This document shows positions 8,938 through 18,674 of a stretch of 64,000 nucleotides of DNA, one piece after another (position 1 is the stretch's first letter; each line of letters opens with the position of its first letter). A program made the translations under genes and the position numbers. Location of the stretch: assembly GCA_965220665.1 (NCBI GenBank), contig CBDCQQ010000005.1, forward strand, positions 620,001-684,000, written 5' to 3'. The notes below the pieces were generated by a model, which was given only the letters and a program-made list of their open reading frames with translations, ran no database searches and was not told where the DNA came from. Origin of the DNA: JAJDZL01 sp965220665 (GTDB lineage Bacteria; Pseudomonadota; Gammaproteobacteria; Arenicellales; JAJDZL01).

Positions 8938-9711
8938 TTACTCGAAAGAGGCGATGCCGAACAAGTTAGTTTCCAAATCTGACAAAATGGCAAAGTTACC
9001 TATACCTGGTTCTTGAATCGGACCGTGTACGACTCCGCCGCCCAACCGTTTACATTTATCCACCTTTTTGTATAGCTGTTCGACATGAAAATAAGGCACC
9101 CACACTTGCTGACCGCCTGTCTGTTCGACTCGATCGTGCAAACCGCCCACCAAGCATTCACCATCCTTGAAATGCCAATATGACTTTATTTGCTTGGAGT
9201 CCTCTGCATTCCATCCGAACGCATCGCCATAAAATTCAATTGACTTTTTCACATCTGTGCTTGCCAATTCAACCCAGCAGACCGCACCGGGAACGTTCCC
9301 AACTTCCGAACCGCCATGTTCCAGAGGCTGCCACAAATGAATCACTGCACCGTTCGAGTCCGTACAAACACCCATACGACCCGCAGTCATGACATCCATC
9401 GGCTCCCGGCAAATGCTCCCTCCGGCAGCGGTCACTTTATCAATCGCTTCTTCAACATCGGGTACCAGAATATACACGCCCCAATTCCAGGGGACACTCT
9501 CAGGTTTTGGAAAATTACAGGGGCCGACTCCCGCAACCGGTGCCCAGTTCAGAGCTTTGTCGGTTGTGTTCAGGCAAGCGAGTGAATAAACCAATTGTCC
9601 ATCATCGTGCTGATCAATGTATTGCCAATCGAAAATTTCGGAATAAAACCTGCGGCCAGATTCAAAATCGTTCAAGAACGTGTCTGTCCATTTGATGTGG
9701 TTGAATTTCAT
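8938..9711 (-). CDS. VOC-family protein with two glyoxalase-like domains
   Basis: 257 aa built from two vicinal-oxygen-chelate modules, about 3-125 and 135-255. Each opens with an I/V-x-W-x-(E/D)-(L/T) strand followed by an FYSEIFDW or FYGDAFGW helix, and module 1 ends with a GAVIHLWQP strand. This layout is that of the CFP32/hydroxylase-type VOC proteins often annotated as glyoxalase/bleomycin resistance proteins. It is likely a cytosolic small-molecule enzyme or binding protein of unknown substrate. It is transcribed with the downstream EEP gene. Confidence 0.8.
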   Translation of the reverse strand: MKFNHIKWTDTFLNDFESGRRFYSEIFDWQYIDQHDDGQLVYSLACLNTTDKALNWAPVAGVGPCNFPKPESVPWNWGVYILVPDVEEAIDKVTAAGGSICREPMDVMTAGRMGVCTDSNGAVIHLWQPLEHGGSEVGNVPGAVCWVELASTDVKKSIEFYGDAFGWNAEDSKQIKSYWHFKDGECLVGGLHDRVEQTGGQQVWVPYFHVEQLYKKVDKCKRLGGGVVHGPIQEPGIGNFAILSDLETNLFGIASFE

Positions 9712-9759
9712 GACTATCTCATCCGAGAGGTATTAAACAATTTAGTTTTCCGTTGTTCA

Positions 9760-10962
9760 TTAGTCCGGTGCAATGACCTGCACCCAGTGCTTTACAGGTA
9801 TTTCTGACTGGGATTCCAAATGCATCAGGCAGCCAATATTGGCGGTTGCTATGCACTCTGGCTGGCCATTATTTAGCGCAGTGAGCTTGTTGTTCAACAG
9901 TTGTTGTGAGATTTCCTGCTGCATCAAAGAGTAGACGCCAGCCGAACCGCAGCAAAGATGACTATTGGCAACGTACGTTGTTTCCACCCCATGCTGATTC
10001 AGAATATTTTCAACTGTATTGACATTTTTCTGTCCATGCTGCAGGGTGCAGGGAGACTGGAATGCGACTTTTCCAAACCGTTTCCTTTCGGAAGGTACAG
10101 CCGCTTCAACCGAAACCTCCGAAAGGTCTAAAGTCAACTCGGATACGCGCCTCGCCTTTTCAGCATAATCTGAATCGCGTTTCAGTAGATCACCGTAATC
10201 CTTGATCGTCACACCACAACCACTCGCGGTTGAAACAATCGCTTCAGCGCCAGATTCAATTTGTGGCCACCAGGCATCAATATTTTTTCTGGCATATCGC
10301 TCAAAAAACTCTCGATTCCCCAAATGGAGCCCCAAGGCACCGCAGCAGGCATCGTTCGTTCGAATGGCACTGATCAAGTTTACATCCAGATAACGTGCTG
10401 CGGCTGCGTTAATGGCTGGTTTGGTCACTCGCTGGACGCAGCCCTGGTGAATGATCATTCTGCGTGAGTGAGTTGTTGCAGGCCATCGTCCGACCGGCTC
10501 TTTAGAAGGAATTTTCGTTCTAAGGCTTGCCGGAAGTATGGGGCGGCTCAACCACGCAAAAAACATCATCACCTTCAGTAGAGTGGTATTGGGCACGACC
10601 AGTTGAAGCATCGCTCTCATCATTCGGTCAACAAACTTACGACTGACTTCTTGGTCAACCAACTCGCGTCCGATATCCAACAATTTCCCATACTCGACAC
10701 CAGAGGGACAGGTTGTTTCACATGCCCGACAGGTCAGACAACGGTCCAGATGAAGCTGCGTTCGCTCACTGGCCTGCTCTCCCTCCAGAACCTGCTTCAT
10801 CAGGTAAATTCGCCCGCGCGGGCTGTCAAGCTCATTGCCCAATAACAGATAGGTCGGACAAGTTGCCGTGCAAAATCCACAGTGCACGCATTTTCGAAGA
10901 ATCGCTTCTGCTTCCTGCCCCTGTGGGGAATTCAAAATGGCGTCTGTCAGGTGCGTTTGCAT
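9760..10962 (-). CDS. glcF: Glycolate oxidase iron-sulfur subunit GlcF
   Basis: 400 aa. Two 4Fe-4S ferredoxin motifs lie near the N-terminus, CVHCGFCTATCP (25-36) and CLTCRACETTCP (75-86), followed by two CCG domains with CCGALG and CCGSAG. This is the electron-transfer subunit that passes electrons from the GlcD/GlcE flavin sites to the quinone pool during oxidation of glycolate to glyoxylate. It is the last gene of glcD-glcE-glcF and starts 24 bp after the glcE stop. Length and motif order are normal for GlcF. Confidence 0.95.
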   Translation of the reverse strand: MQTHLTDAILNSPQGQEAEAILRKCVHCGFCTATCPTYLLLGNELDSPRGRIYLMKQVLEGEQASERTQLHLDRCLTCRACETTCPSGVEYGKLLDIGRELVDQEVSRKFVDRMMRAMLQLVVPNTTLLKVMMFFAWLSRPILPASLRTKIPSKEPVGRWPATTHSRRMIIHQGCVQRVTKPAINAAAARYLDVNLISAIRTNDACCGALGLHLGNREFFERYARKNIDAWWPQIESGAEAIVSTASGCGVTIKDYGDLLKRDSDYAEKARRVSELTLDLSEVSVEAAVPSERKRFGKVAFQSPCTLQHGQKNVNTVENILNQHGVETTYVANSHLCCGSAGVYSLMQQEISQQLLNNKLTALNNGQPECIATANIGCLMHLESQSEIPVKHWVQVIAPD

Positions 10963-10986
10963 GGAATCAGTCGAAGCCGTTTGGGA

Positions 10987-12123
10987 TCAGCAGTTCGCAT
11001 AAAGAATTCCGGGGTTCAAAATTCCTTTCGGATCAAAGGCTGATTTCAATCTTGTGTGAATGCCCATTGCGGGTTCTTCGATCGGTGCGAAACGACCGGC
11101 TGGCCAATCTGAATCCGGTCTGAACATTGTGGCGTGACCACCCACGCTTCGCGCAGCATCGAACATCGATTCTGGGCTGATGTCGTTGTAAATCCAGCGC
11201 AGTGCACCACCCCAGTCCAACAAACACTCGCCACCCAACTCCAGGGAAGGAGCGGTCGCACCAACCGACACTCGCCAGAGCGATTGATTGCGGTTAAAGA
11301 AATTGAGCTGTTGCTCCTTCAACTGTTGCCAGTATTCTGCACCATCCCGGTCGGTTTCACCACCCAATTCAGAGGTCGCTGCGCGAACCCCGTTTTCCGT
11401 ACCTGAAAGTCGTATCCGAAGTAAGCCTGTGCAGTGACTTAGACCTGAAATTGGCAGCGGCAGTCCCATCAGGCGCACCATTTCGACATGCGCTACACGT
11501 TTATCGAGTTCAAGCACCCGTGTCGTCTCTACCTCCGGCTGGGGCAAAACTTTCAGCGAAGCTTCACAGATGACACCTAGAGCACCAAGCGCGCCAACCA
11601 TCAGGCGAGATACATCGTAGCCGGCAACGTTCTTGATCACCTGTCCACCAAAAGACAGGTATTCTCCCTTGCCGTTAATGCAGTTGATGCCCAAAACAAA
11701 GTCTCGGGCAGAACCCGCAAATGGCCGCCTGGGACCGGAAAATCCACAAGCAATTGTTCCACCCAATGTAGCATTTTCTCCAAACCATGGTGGCTCAAAC
11801 GCAAGAATTTGCCGTGCCTCGGCTAACACTTTTTCAATTTCGGATAACCGTGTCCCGGCTCTTGCAGTGATGACCAACTCTGACGGCTCATAAGAGGTGA
11901 TCCCAGTGTGCTCACTGACATCAAGCGTTGTTCCAATGACGGAATTGCCATAGAAAAACTTCGTCCCGCCACCTCGAATCCGGATTTTTTCTGAATTTTG
12001 GTAAGCTGCTTTAACCGCTTCAATCAGCTCGCCAGAAACATCGGTTCCTGCCACTTCAAAATCTCTCGAGATCACTATGTGGAAGATTACCCTTGTGAAC
12101 ATGCATAGCGCCGAATTCCGCAC
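10987..12123 (-). CDS. glcE: Glycolate oxidase FAD-binding subunit GlcE
   Basis: Up to 378 aa. FAD_binding_4 features are KIRIRGGGTKFFYG near the N-terminus, then GATLGGTIACGFSGPRRP, FVLGINCINGKG and QVIKNVAGYDVSRL, all typical of GlcE. The C-terminus HTRLKSAFDPKGILNPG matches the glcD/glcE oxidase family. The longest frame overlaps glcD by 68 bp. A GTG at 12075, giving VISRDFEV, leaves only a 20-bp overlap and matches where homologues begin, so the true protein is probably about 362 aa. It works with GlcD and GlcF. Confidence 0.93.
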   Translation of the reverse strand: MRNSALCMFTRVIFHIVISRDFEVAGTDVSGELIEAVKAAYQNSEKIRIRGGGTKFFYGNSVIGTTLDVSEHTGITSYEPSELVITARAGTRLSEIEKVLAEARQILAFEPPWFGENATLGGTIACGFSGPRRPFAGSARDFVLGINCINGKGEYLSFGGQVIKNVAGYDVSRLMVGALGALGVICEASLKVLPQPEVETTRVLELDKRVAHVEMVRLMGLPLPISGLSHCTGLLRIRLSGTENGVRAATSELGGETDRDGAEYWQQLKEQQLNFFNRNQSLWRVSVGATAPSLELGGECLLDWGGALRWIYNDISPESMFDAARSVGGHATMFRPDSDWPAGRFAPIEEPAMGIHTRLKSAFDPKGILNPGILYANC

Positions 12124-13534
12124 AGCGTGCCAATGTGGGTACTGCCTTGCCAGGATTTAGCAGGGTATCGGGATCTAAAGCTGCCTTGACTTGATGAAAT
12201 TGTTCAAGCACGGCATCTTCAAACTGCAGACACATCGGTCGCAGCTTTTCAACGCCAACGCCGTGTTCACCTGTAACAGTGCCGCCGACTTCAACGCAAA
12301 GTTCAAGAATTTGATTGCCTAATTCTTCAGTTCTTTCAAGCTCACCCTCGTTGTTTGCATCATACAGAATCAGCGGGTGAAGATTTCCGTCCCCTGCGTG
12401 AAACACATTTGCCACGCGCAGTCCAAATTCCTTTGAAAGTTCAGCTGTTCTAACCAGCACTCGTCCGAGTTCACGTCGCGGTATGGTTCCGTCTATGCAG
12501 TAATAGTCAGGAGAAATTCGACCAACAGCCGGAAACGCGGCCTTACGACCTGACCAGAATCGATCGCGAGTCTCTGCATCCTCGGCTACCCATGTACCGA
12601 TCGCACCTTGTGAGCGGAAAATTTCTTCAACTTTACCAATTTGATCTGCTACCTCTTCAGCCGTCCCGTCCAACTCACAAAGCAGAATAGCTGCGGCATC
12701 AACCGGGTAGCCTGCATGTACAAAGTCTTCGACTGCGGCGATTGCATAGGTGTCCATCATTTCAAGTCCAGCCGGTAAAATTCCAGCGCCAATGACGGTC
12801 GCAACCGCATCTCCTGCATTCTCCACCTCGTCAAACGCAGCCATTACCACCTGGGCCACCGGTGGGATTGGCAACAGTTTGACCAGAACTTCAACTACTA
12901 CACCGAGCATGCCTTCCGACCCTGTCATCAGTGCGAGCAAGTCAAATCCGGGTGAATCCAAGCCTTCGCTGCCGACAGTCATCAATCGCCCATCGACAGT
13001 TACCACTTTCAATTGCAGAATGTTGTGGACAGTCAAGCCGTATTTCAGGCAGTGAACACCGCCGGAATTTTCAGCAACATTGCCACCAATTGAACAGGCG
13101 ATCTGAGATGAGGGATCAGGCGCATAATAGAACCCCAAATGGCGTACCGCATCGGAAATCGAGAGGTTCGTAACCCCGGGCTGAACCCTTGCAGTTCTGG
13201 CAGCGACATCAACTTCCAGGATGTTGTTCATTCGCGTCAGGCTGAGCAGAACTCCATTTGGCAGAGGTAGTGCACCGCCCGATAACCCAGTGCCAGCGCC
13301 TCGGGTGACGACCGGCACCTTTCGATGCGAGCACGCTTTCATCACATCCTGAACCTGCGATATGCTAGACGGAAGTACAACCATGAGTGGAAGTTCACGG
13401 TAAGCAGTCAATCCATCACACTCGAACGGTCTGAGTGCTTCGGTTTCGGTCAGAACTGCATCTGTACCAACAATAGAGACCAGTTCGGCAGCGAGTTGCT
13501 CTGAGGCGTCGTTTATTTCTGTTGCAGCAACCAT
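12056..13534 (-). CDS. glcD: Glycolate oxidase catalytic subunit GlcD
   Basis: 492 aa. The FAD_binding_4 domain includes TRGAGTGLSGGALPLPNGV and CSIGGNVAENSGGVHCLKYG. The FAD_oxidase_C domain includes ANVFHAGDGNLHP and the TGEHGVGVEK motif, which holds substrate-site His residues. It oxidises glycolate (or D-lactate-like 2-hydroxy acids) to glyoxylate. It is the first gene of glcDEF. The 90-bp gap to divergent coq7 must hold both promoters. Confidence 0.95.
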   Translation of the reverse strand: MVAATEINDASEQLAAELVSIVGTDAVLTETEALRPFECDGLTAYRELPLMVVLPSSISQVQDVMKACSHRKVPVVTRGAGTGLSGGALPLPNGVLLSLTRMNNILEVDVAARTARVQPGVTNLSISDAVRHLGFYYAPDPSSQIACSIGGNVAENSGGVHCLKYGLTVHNILQLKVVTVDGRLMTVGSEGLDSPGFDLLALMTGSEGMLGVVVEVLVKLLPIPPVAQVVMAAFDEVENAGDAVATVIGAGILPAGLEMMDTYAIAAVEDFVHAGYPVDAAAILLCELDGTAEEVADQIGKVEEIFRSQGAIGTWVAEDAETRDRFWSGRKAAFPAVGRISPDYYCIDGTIPRRELGRVLVRTAELSKEFGLRVANVFHAGDGNLHPLILYDANNEGELERTEELGNQILELCVEVGGTVTGEHGVGVEKLRPMCLQFEDAVLEQFHQVKAALDPDTLLNPGKAVPTLARCAEFGAMHVHKGNLPHSDLERF

Positions 13535-13624
13535 TTTTTGTCCAAATGCTTGGGTGGCATGGGAAAATAATTATAACCATGAGGTATCATTCCAATCTGC
13601 GCCACCAACGGATGAATTGGAGAC

Positions 13625-14263
13625 ATGCAGAGAAGGTATACACTGACTGATCGGTTAATCGGACATGCTGACAGCATGCTGCACACGCTTGGCACAAAAC
13701 CACAGGCTTCTCGCCCTTCTCCCGCGGCTGACATGAGAACGGAATATTTAAGTCCCACCGAACAAAAGGAGTCGGTTCGGCTGATGCGGGTCAATCACAC
13801 TGGTGAAGTCTGTGCCCAGGCACTGTATCAGGGGCAGTCATTAACTGCACGATCTGCTGAATTGCGAAACACGTTTCAACAGGCTGCCAAAGAGGAAAAT
13901 GATCACCTTTCCTGGTGTGCGGATCGAATCGAGCAAATGAACGGTAAAACAAGCCGATTGAATCCTTTTTTTTACACGGGTGCTTATGCTATCGGTGCAT
14001 TTGCAGGTCTTTTGGGTGATAGGGTCAGTGCGGCGTTTCTGGCAGAAACCGAATATCAGGTCGTCGAACATCTGGATCGGCATTTGAATCGACTGCCCGT
14101 TCCAGACTCCAACAGCCGGAGCATCCTCTCTCAAATGCGAGATGATGAACTGGTACATGCAAAGACCGCAGAGCAGGCAGGTGCTATTCCACTACCAAAG
14201 CCAGTCAAGGGTGCGATGCGCGTCATGTCGAAAGTAATGACTGGATTGAGCTACTGGGTATAA
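13625..14263 (+). CDS. coq7: 3-demethoxyubiquinol 3-hydroxylase Coq7
   Basis: 212 aa. Ferritin-like di-iron monooxygenase of ubiquinone biosynthesis, hydroxylating C-6 of demethoxyubiquinol. Iron-binding motifs are in order: VNHTGEVCAQ (Glu), EENDHLSW (ExxH), ETEYQVVEHLD (Glu) and DDELVHAKTA (ExxH). The tandem duplicated helical layout and length are normal for the bacterial form. It indicates a respiratory, ubiquinone-using organism. It is divergent from glcD, which also feeds the quinone pool. Confidence 0.95.
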   Translation: MQRRYTLTDRLIGHADSMLHTLGTKPQASRPSPAADMRTEYLSPTEQKESVRLMRVNHTGEVCAQALYQGQSLTARSAELRNTFQQAAKEENDHLSWCADRIEQMNGKTSRLNPFFYTGAYAIGAFAGLLGDRVSAAFLAETEYQVVEHLDRHLNRLPVPDSNSRSILSQMRDDELVHAKTAEQAGAIPLPKPVKGAMRVMSKVMTGLSYWV

Positions 14264-14450
14264 CAGCTTTAATCAGCCTTGCTTCAAATCAATCGCTGAT
14301 CGCATCCACGTCCTACTGATGCTATGTCAAAAAAGTTCACGGATTAACCTGCTTTCATCAATTCCGATGAATCACAGTCACTTTCCTCGCCCTTCAAAGC
14401 TTGATTTGGCTTTCAACCACTGTCAAAATTTCTGAATTTCTCGGGTTCTC

Positions 14451-15761
14451 TCACTCTTCGGGGACATTTTGCAGTGTGCCATTCACTGTCAGAAATTGGC
14501 TGCCTGACCCAGAATAAAAGGTAGACTGACTGCTTGAGCGCAAAACATTAAGCATATTGGGCACTTTACGACCCTCACTCTGCAGTCGTTCAACCACTTT
14601 GTCCGGACCAAAGTAATCAAGCAATTCAAATGGACCCATTTTCCAGTTGAATCCCCAGCGCATTGCTCGGTCAACATTGACAATATCGTTTGAAATTTCC
14701 GGCACCAGGTCAGCAGCATAGCAAAGCGTCTCAGAAACCAGCTGCCACACAAAATCACCTTCAGCATCAGAATTGAACATGAGTGCCTCAGCATCCTGAT
14801 CAACCGAGGTTCTGACAGCATCACTCCAGCCCCCGCTTGTTGGGTCATACATCTGTTTCAATCGACTGCCATCTTCGTTTTTCAGCATTCGATAGAACCC
14901 ACCTCCAGTTTTTCGGCCCAACTGACCTGAGTCGTACATCACACGCTCTTCCGGCGGGAATGCGAGGTATATCCGTCCGGTATCATCTGCAGGAAGATTG
15001 TTGTCAAGGTTGGCAGCAACCAGTTGCATGACATCTAAACCAACCAGATCGATCAGTCCATACAGGCCGGTTGATGGAATGCCGAGGGCGGTTGACATAA
15101 GTGCATCAATCCGTTCAACTGAAACTCCATTCTGACGGGCTTCGCGACCCTTATGAAAACCAGCCAACATCCAAAAACATCCGATCCGATTGCCAATGAA
15201 GTTGACGGTGTCCTTGGCATACACCACTCCTTTGCCCAACTGATTTCTAGCGAATCCCGCCAAAGAATCAATTACATCGGACTCCGTATCCTCACTCGGT
15301 ACAACTTCAAGCAGCCGCATGACTTTGACTGGGTTAAAGAAATGCGTTACCGCTACATCTTTTCGGAACCGCTCCGACATGCCTTCACAGATTGAATGAA
15401 GTGGAATGCCTGAGGTATTCGTTGTGACGATTGAGTTGTCTTTTCTGATCGACTCAATACGGGTAAACATGTTACGCTTCGCTTCAAGGTCTTCAACAAT
15501 TGCTTCGCAGACCCAGTCAGACTCGGCAGCGAGTTTAAGGGATTCATCAAAGTTGCCGGTTGTGATGAGATCCGCTGCACCGGGATCATCTAGCATGGGT
15601 GCACGGCCCACCAGCATATTTCCCTTGCCTCGATCGGCCAATTCGTGAGAGATGTCCAGAAGGTTGGTCTTACAACCGGCAGATGCACAAGCCGCGGCAA
15701 TACCGCTCCCCATCGTACCAGCGCCTAAAACAGTAACTGAGTTAATTTCTCGAATGCTCAC
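14451..15761 (-). CDS. 3-hydroxyacyl-CoA dehydrogenase lacking the hydratase half
   Basis: 436 aa. The Rossmann motif VLGAGTMGSGIA is at the N-terminus, followed by the 3HCDH_N signature THFFNPVKVMRLLEVVPS and two 3HCDH C-terminal modules (about 190-300 and 330-400). It oxidises (S)-3-hydroxyacyl-CoA to 3-ketoacyl-CoA with NAD+ in beta-oxidation. Its closest architecture is the FadN-type enzyme, where about 350 further residues of enoyl-CoA hydratase follow. Here the protein stops right after the linker, and the 187 bp to the coq7 end cannot encode the domain. It is either a stand-alone dehydrogenase or a truncation product. No thiolase is adjacent. Confidence 0.88.
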   Translation of the reverse strand: MSIREINSVTVLGAGTMGSGIAAACASAGCKTNLLDISHELADRGKGNMLVGRAPMLDDPGAADLITTGNFDESLKLAAESDWVCEAIVEDLEAKRNMFTRIESIRKDNSIVTTNTSGIPLHSICEGMSERFRKDVAVTHFFNPVKVMRLLEVVPSEDTESDVIDSLAGFARNQLGKGVVYAKDTVNFIGNRIGCFWMLAGFHKGREARQNGVSVERIDALMSTALGIPSTGLYGLIDLVGLDVMQLVAANLDNNLPADDTGRIYLAFPPEERVMYDSGQLGRKTGGGFYRMLKNEDGSRLKQMYDPTSGGWSDAVRTSVDQDAEALMFNSDAEGDFVWQLVSETLCYAADLVPEISNDIVNVDRAMRWGFNWKMGPFELLDYFGPDKVVERLQSEGRKVPNMLNVLRSSSQSTFYSGSGSQFLTVNGTLQNVPEE

Positions 15762-15795
15762 GCTTTACCTCAATTGAATGAATGTTGATTAATTG

Positions 15796-17019
15796 TCAAA
15801 CCGACTGCGAAATTGGCTTTTGTACTTTCCATATGGGTCGTTCATCTATTGGCCAGTGAAGAATTGCTGCAATGACACCCAGTGCAACACAAATCCACCA
15901 GACCAAATCATAGGATTGGGTGGCATCAAACAGCGCTCCACCAAGCCAAACACCAAGGAAACTTCCCACTTGGTGACTAAGAAAAACAAAACCGAATAAG
16001 GTTCCCATGTAGCGTGGCCCAAAAACCTGACCAACGATACCCGATGTCAGTGGAACAGTTGCGAGCCAAAGTATACCCATCGCTGAAGCAAATATTAACG
16101 CGCCAGCCGGTGATGGCGGCAGCAACACGAAAATGGAGATGACTACGGCACGTCCAAAATATATGAAACTCAAAATGTTTTTCTTGGTTGTCTTTCCTCC
16201 CAGGTAGCCCGCAATCAGTGTGCCAAACAGATTGAAAAGACCGACAAGCGATAACGCCCACGCTCCGATATTGGCAGATAGACCAACATCTGTCAGGTAA
16301 GCCGGAAGGTGAATACCAATGAATGTGACCTGAAATCCGCAGACAAAAAATCCCGCTGTCAGATAGACATATCCAGAATGTCTGGATGCCTGAGTTATAG
16401 CTTCTCGCAGTGTTTGATCCGGCCCCGAAACTTCTGGTTTTCCTGAAAGAAAAAAAGACAGGGAAAGCACTGCCAGGACAAGACAGGCCAATAGAAACAG
16501 TGTATGCTGCCAGCCATAGTTCAAAATCAGCATGTTGCTAATGGGTACCAGCAGAAACTGACCGATTGAACCGGCCGCGGAGACGATTCCCAATGCCAAT
16601 GATCGATGTCGTTCTTGAACGGAACGGGAAACCACTGCAAGAACTATGGCAAAGGTAGTGCCTGAAAGGCCGAAACCGATCAATGCGCCATTCGAGAAAT
16701 AGAATCCGAGTGGAGTCGAAGCGAAAATCATCAGCCCCAAGCCGGCCACATAACATAGACCGCCAACCACTATCACCCGACCTGAACCGTACCGGTCTGC
16801 AATTGCTCCAAATAAAGGTTGGGAAAAACCCCAAACAATGTTCTGAACCGCAGCTGCGAACGCAAAGATACTTCGTCCCCAGTCATACTGCTCGGTAATT
16901 GGGACAAGAAACACACCCATTGTGGAACGAATGCCGAACCCGACAAGAATGATCAGACAGGCGCAAGTCACAATAACAAGTGGATGAACCCAGTTGAATT
17001 GGGGTTTATTGGTATCCAT
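15796..17019 (-). CDS. MFS transporter, OFA/monocarboxylate-like
   Basis: About 407 aa with 12 membrane segments. Features are GIRSTMGVFLVPI in helix 1, the loop GAIADRYGSGRV (MFS signature between helices 2 and 3), YLGGKTTKKN in the central loop region, and paired bundles of six helices. The pattern matches oxalate/formate-antiporter-like and monocarboxylate MFS carriers. The start at 17019 (MDTNKPQ) is preferred; the open frame extends to 17127 but the added 36 residues look non-coding. Substrate unknown. It shares strand with the dehydrogenase, which begins just downstream. Confidence 0.85.
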   Translation of the reverse strand: MDTNKPQFNWVHPLVIVTCACLIILVGFGIRSTMGVFLVPITEQYDWGRSIFAFAAAVQNIVWGFSQPLFGAIADRYGSGRVIVVGGLCYVAGLGLMIFASTPLGFYFSNGALIGFGLSGTTFAIVLAVVSRSVQERHRSLALGIVSAAGSIGQFLLVPISNMLILNYGWQHTLFLLACLVLAVLSLSFFLSGKPEVSGPDQTLREAITQASRHSGYVYLTAGFFVCGFQVTFIGIHLPAYLTDVGLSANIGAWALSLVGLFNLFGTLIAGYLGGKTTKKNILSFIYFGRAVVISIFVLLPPSPAGALIFASAMGILWLATVPLTSGIVGQVFGPRYMGTLFGFVFLSHQVGSFLGVWLGGALFDATQSYDLVWWICVALGVIAAILHWPIDERPIWKVQKPISQSV

Positions 17020-17341
17020 AAACTCGTGTCTGGTTGAAAAGAGGCAACTTTTTCGCTGACATGTAAGCCGGGAATAATACCAACCCGTCATCAACGAACA
17101 ATTACGAAGCCTGACGGCGAGAGACAAAAGGTGCGGTCAATTGCGCTACGATGAGACAAATTATAGTAAGTCGGACTAAGAAATTAGTAACGCTAGACGA
17201 GTCAGTGATGAGTCATGGCGACAAACTACACCCCGACACGCACCATACGCTAAAATTCACAATTCGAATCAATACCCCCTATGGAGTGGCGATTCTGCCA
17301 CATTTGAATGTAATCTCATATTGACTGAATTCCGGTAGACC

Positions 17342-18637
17342 ATGACAAATAAGTTCATGAAGTTCGATACGCTGTCCCTTCATGCCGGACAGCATCCAGA
17401 TTCTGCAACCCGGGCACGAGCTACACCCATCTATCAGACTGCTTCCTATGTATTTCAGGATGCCGACCACGCAGCCTCGGTGTTCAATATCGAACGTACC
17501 GGACACGTTTACTCACGCGTTTCCAATCCCACCAATGCAGTTTTGGAGGAACGCATCTGCGCTTTGGAAGGAGGTGTCGGCGCGATTGCGACAGCGAGTG
17601 GTCAGGCTGCATTTCACCTTGCGCTGGCAACCATTCTTTCTTCGGGCTCTCATGTCGTGTCCTCTCAATCAATTTACGGAGGCTCACACAATCTGTTGAG
17701 TTATACCATGCCGCGTTTTGGCATCGAAACGACATTTGTTCACCCGCGGGATGTTGATGCAATCCGCGATGCCATTCGACCTAACACACACCTGATCTTT
17801 GGGGAAGTTGTCGGTAATCCCGGCTGTGAAATTCTAGATGTTGAAAAAGTTTCTGAAATTGCACATGAGCATGGAATTCCGCTCTTAATTGACTCCACAT
17901 TTACCACGCCATATCTTTGCAAGCCATTTGATTTAGGTGCTGATATTGTGTTCCATTCTGCCACAAAGTTTTTGAGTGGCCATGGCGTGGTGATCGGAGG
18001 ACTGCTGGTTGACGGCGGTAAATTTGATTGGATTAGGTCAGGAAAATTCCCCACATTGACTGAACCCTATGACGGGTTTCACGGACTCAATTTTGCTGAA
18101 GAATTTGGGCCTGCTGCCTACATCACAAGAGCGCGCAAGGAAGGTGCAAGAGATTTCGGTGCTTGCATGAGTGCTACCACCGCCTTTTACGTATTGCAGG
18201 GCCTTGAAACTCTGCCGCTCAGGATGGAGAAACATGTTTCAAACACCCGAAAAATTGTTGAATTTTTGACTTCACATTCGGCTGTTGACTGGGTGAGCTA
18301 TCCCGAACTTCCGGAACACCCGGACTATGAACTCGCTAAACGACTGCTCCCAAAAGGAGCCGGAGCAGTCTTTGCATTCGGTGTCAAAGGTGGCCGTCAG
18401 GCGGGGCATCAATTGATTTCAAAACTGAAACTCTTTTCCCATCTCGCTAATGTTGGTGATGCAAAGTCGCTCGTCATTCAACCCGCTTCCACAACTCACC
18501 ATCGAATGGATGCGCAAGCTCTGGAGGCGGCAGGCATATCGGAAGGCCTGGTGCGCCTTTCAGTCGGACTTGAAGACCCCGATGACCTGATCTCTGATTT
18601 GAACGCGGGCCTCAAAGCTTCCCAGCGCAATCTTTGA
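17342..18637 (+). CDS. metY: O-acetylhomoserine sulfhydrylase-type PLP enzyme
   Basis: 431 aa of the Cys/Met-metabolism PLP family, MetY branch: FDTLSLHAGQ at the N-terminus, YSRVSNPTNAVLEERI, ASGQAA, and HSATKFLSGHG, where the Lys is the PLP Schiff base. Length over 420 aa and the large insert after the PLP lysine fit O-acetylhomoserine aminocarboxypropyltransferase, which makes homocysteine from O-acetylhomoserine and sulfide. That direct use of sulfide is consistent with a sulfur oxidiser. It heads a three-gene same-strand run with the hydrolase and MscS. No SAM riboswitch is evident upstream. Confidence 0.9.
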   Translation: MTNKFMKFDTLSLHAGQHPDSATRARATPIYQTASYVFQDADHAASVFNIERTGHVYSRVSNPTNAVLEERICALEGGVGAIATASGQAAFHLALATILSSGSHVVSSQSIYGGSHNLLSYTMPRFGIETTFVHPRDVDAIRDAIRPNTHLIFGEVVGNPGCEILDVEKVSEIAHEHGIPLLIDSTFTTPYLCKPFDLGADIVFHSATKFLSGHGVVIGGLLVDGGKFDWIRSGKFPTLTEPYDGFHGLNFAEEFGPAAYITRARKEGARDFGACMSATTAFYVLQGLETLPLRMEKHVSNTRKIVEFLTSHSAVDWVSYPELPEHPDYELAKRLLPKGAGAVFAFGVKGGRQAGHQLISKLKLFSHLANVGDAKSLVIQPASTTHHRMDAQALEAAGISEGLVRLSVGLEDPDDLISDLNAGLKASQRNL

Positions 18638-18674
18638 TTGACAGCAACCAGATCACACAAGTATTGATTCGGTC

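Noticed and set aside
17128..17341. SAM or other riboswitch upstream of metY
   Set aside because: No known consensus core or terminator hairpin could be read in the 214 bp.
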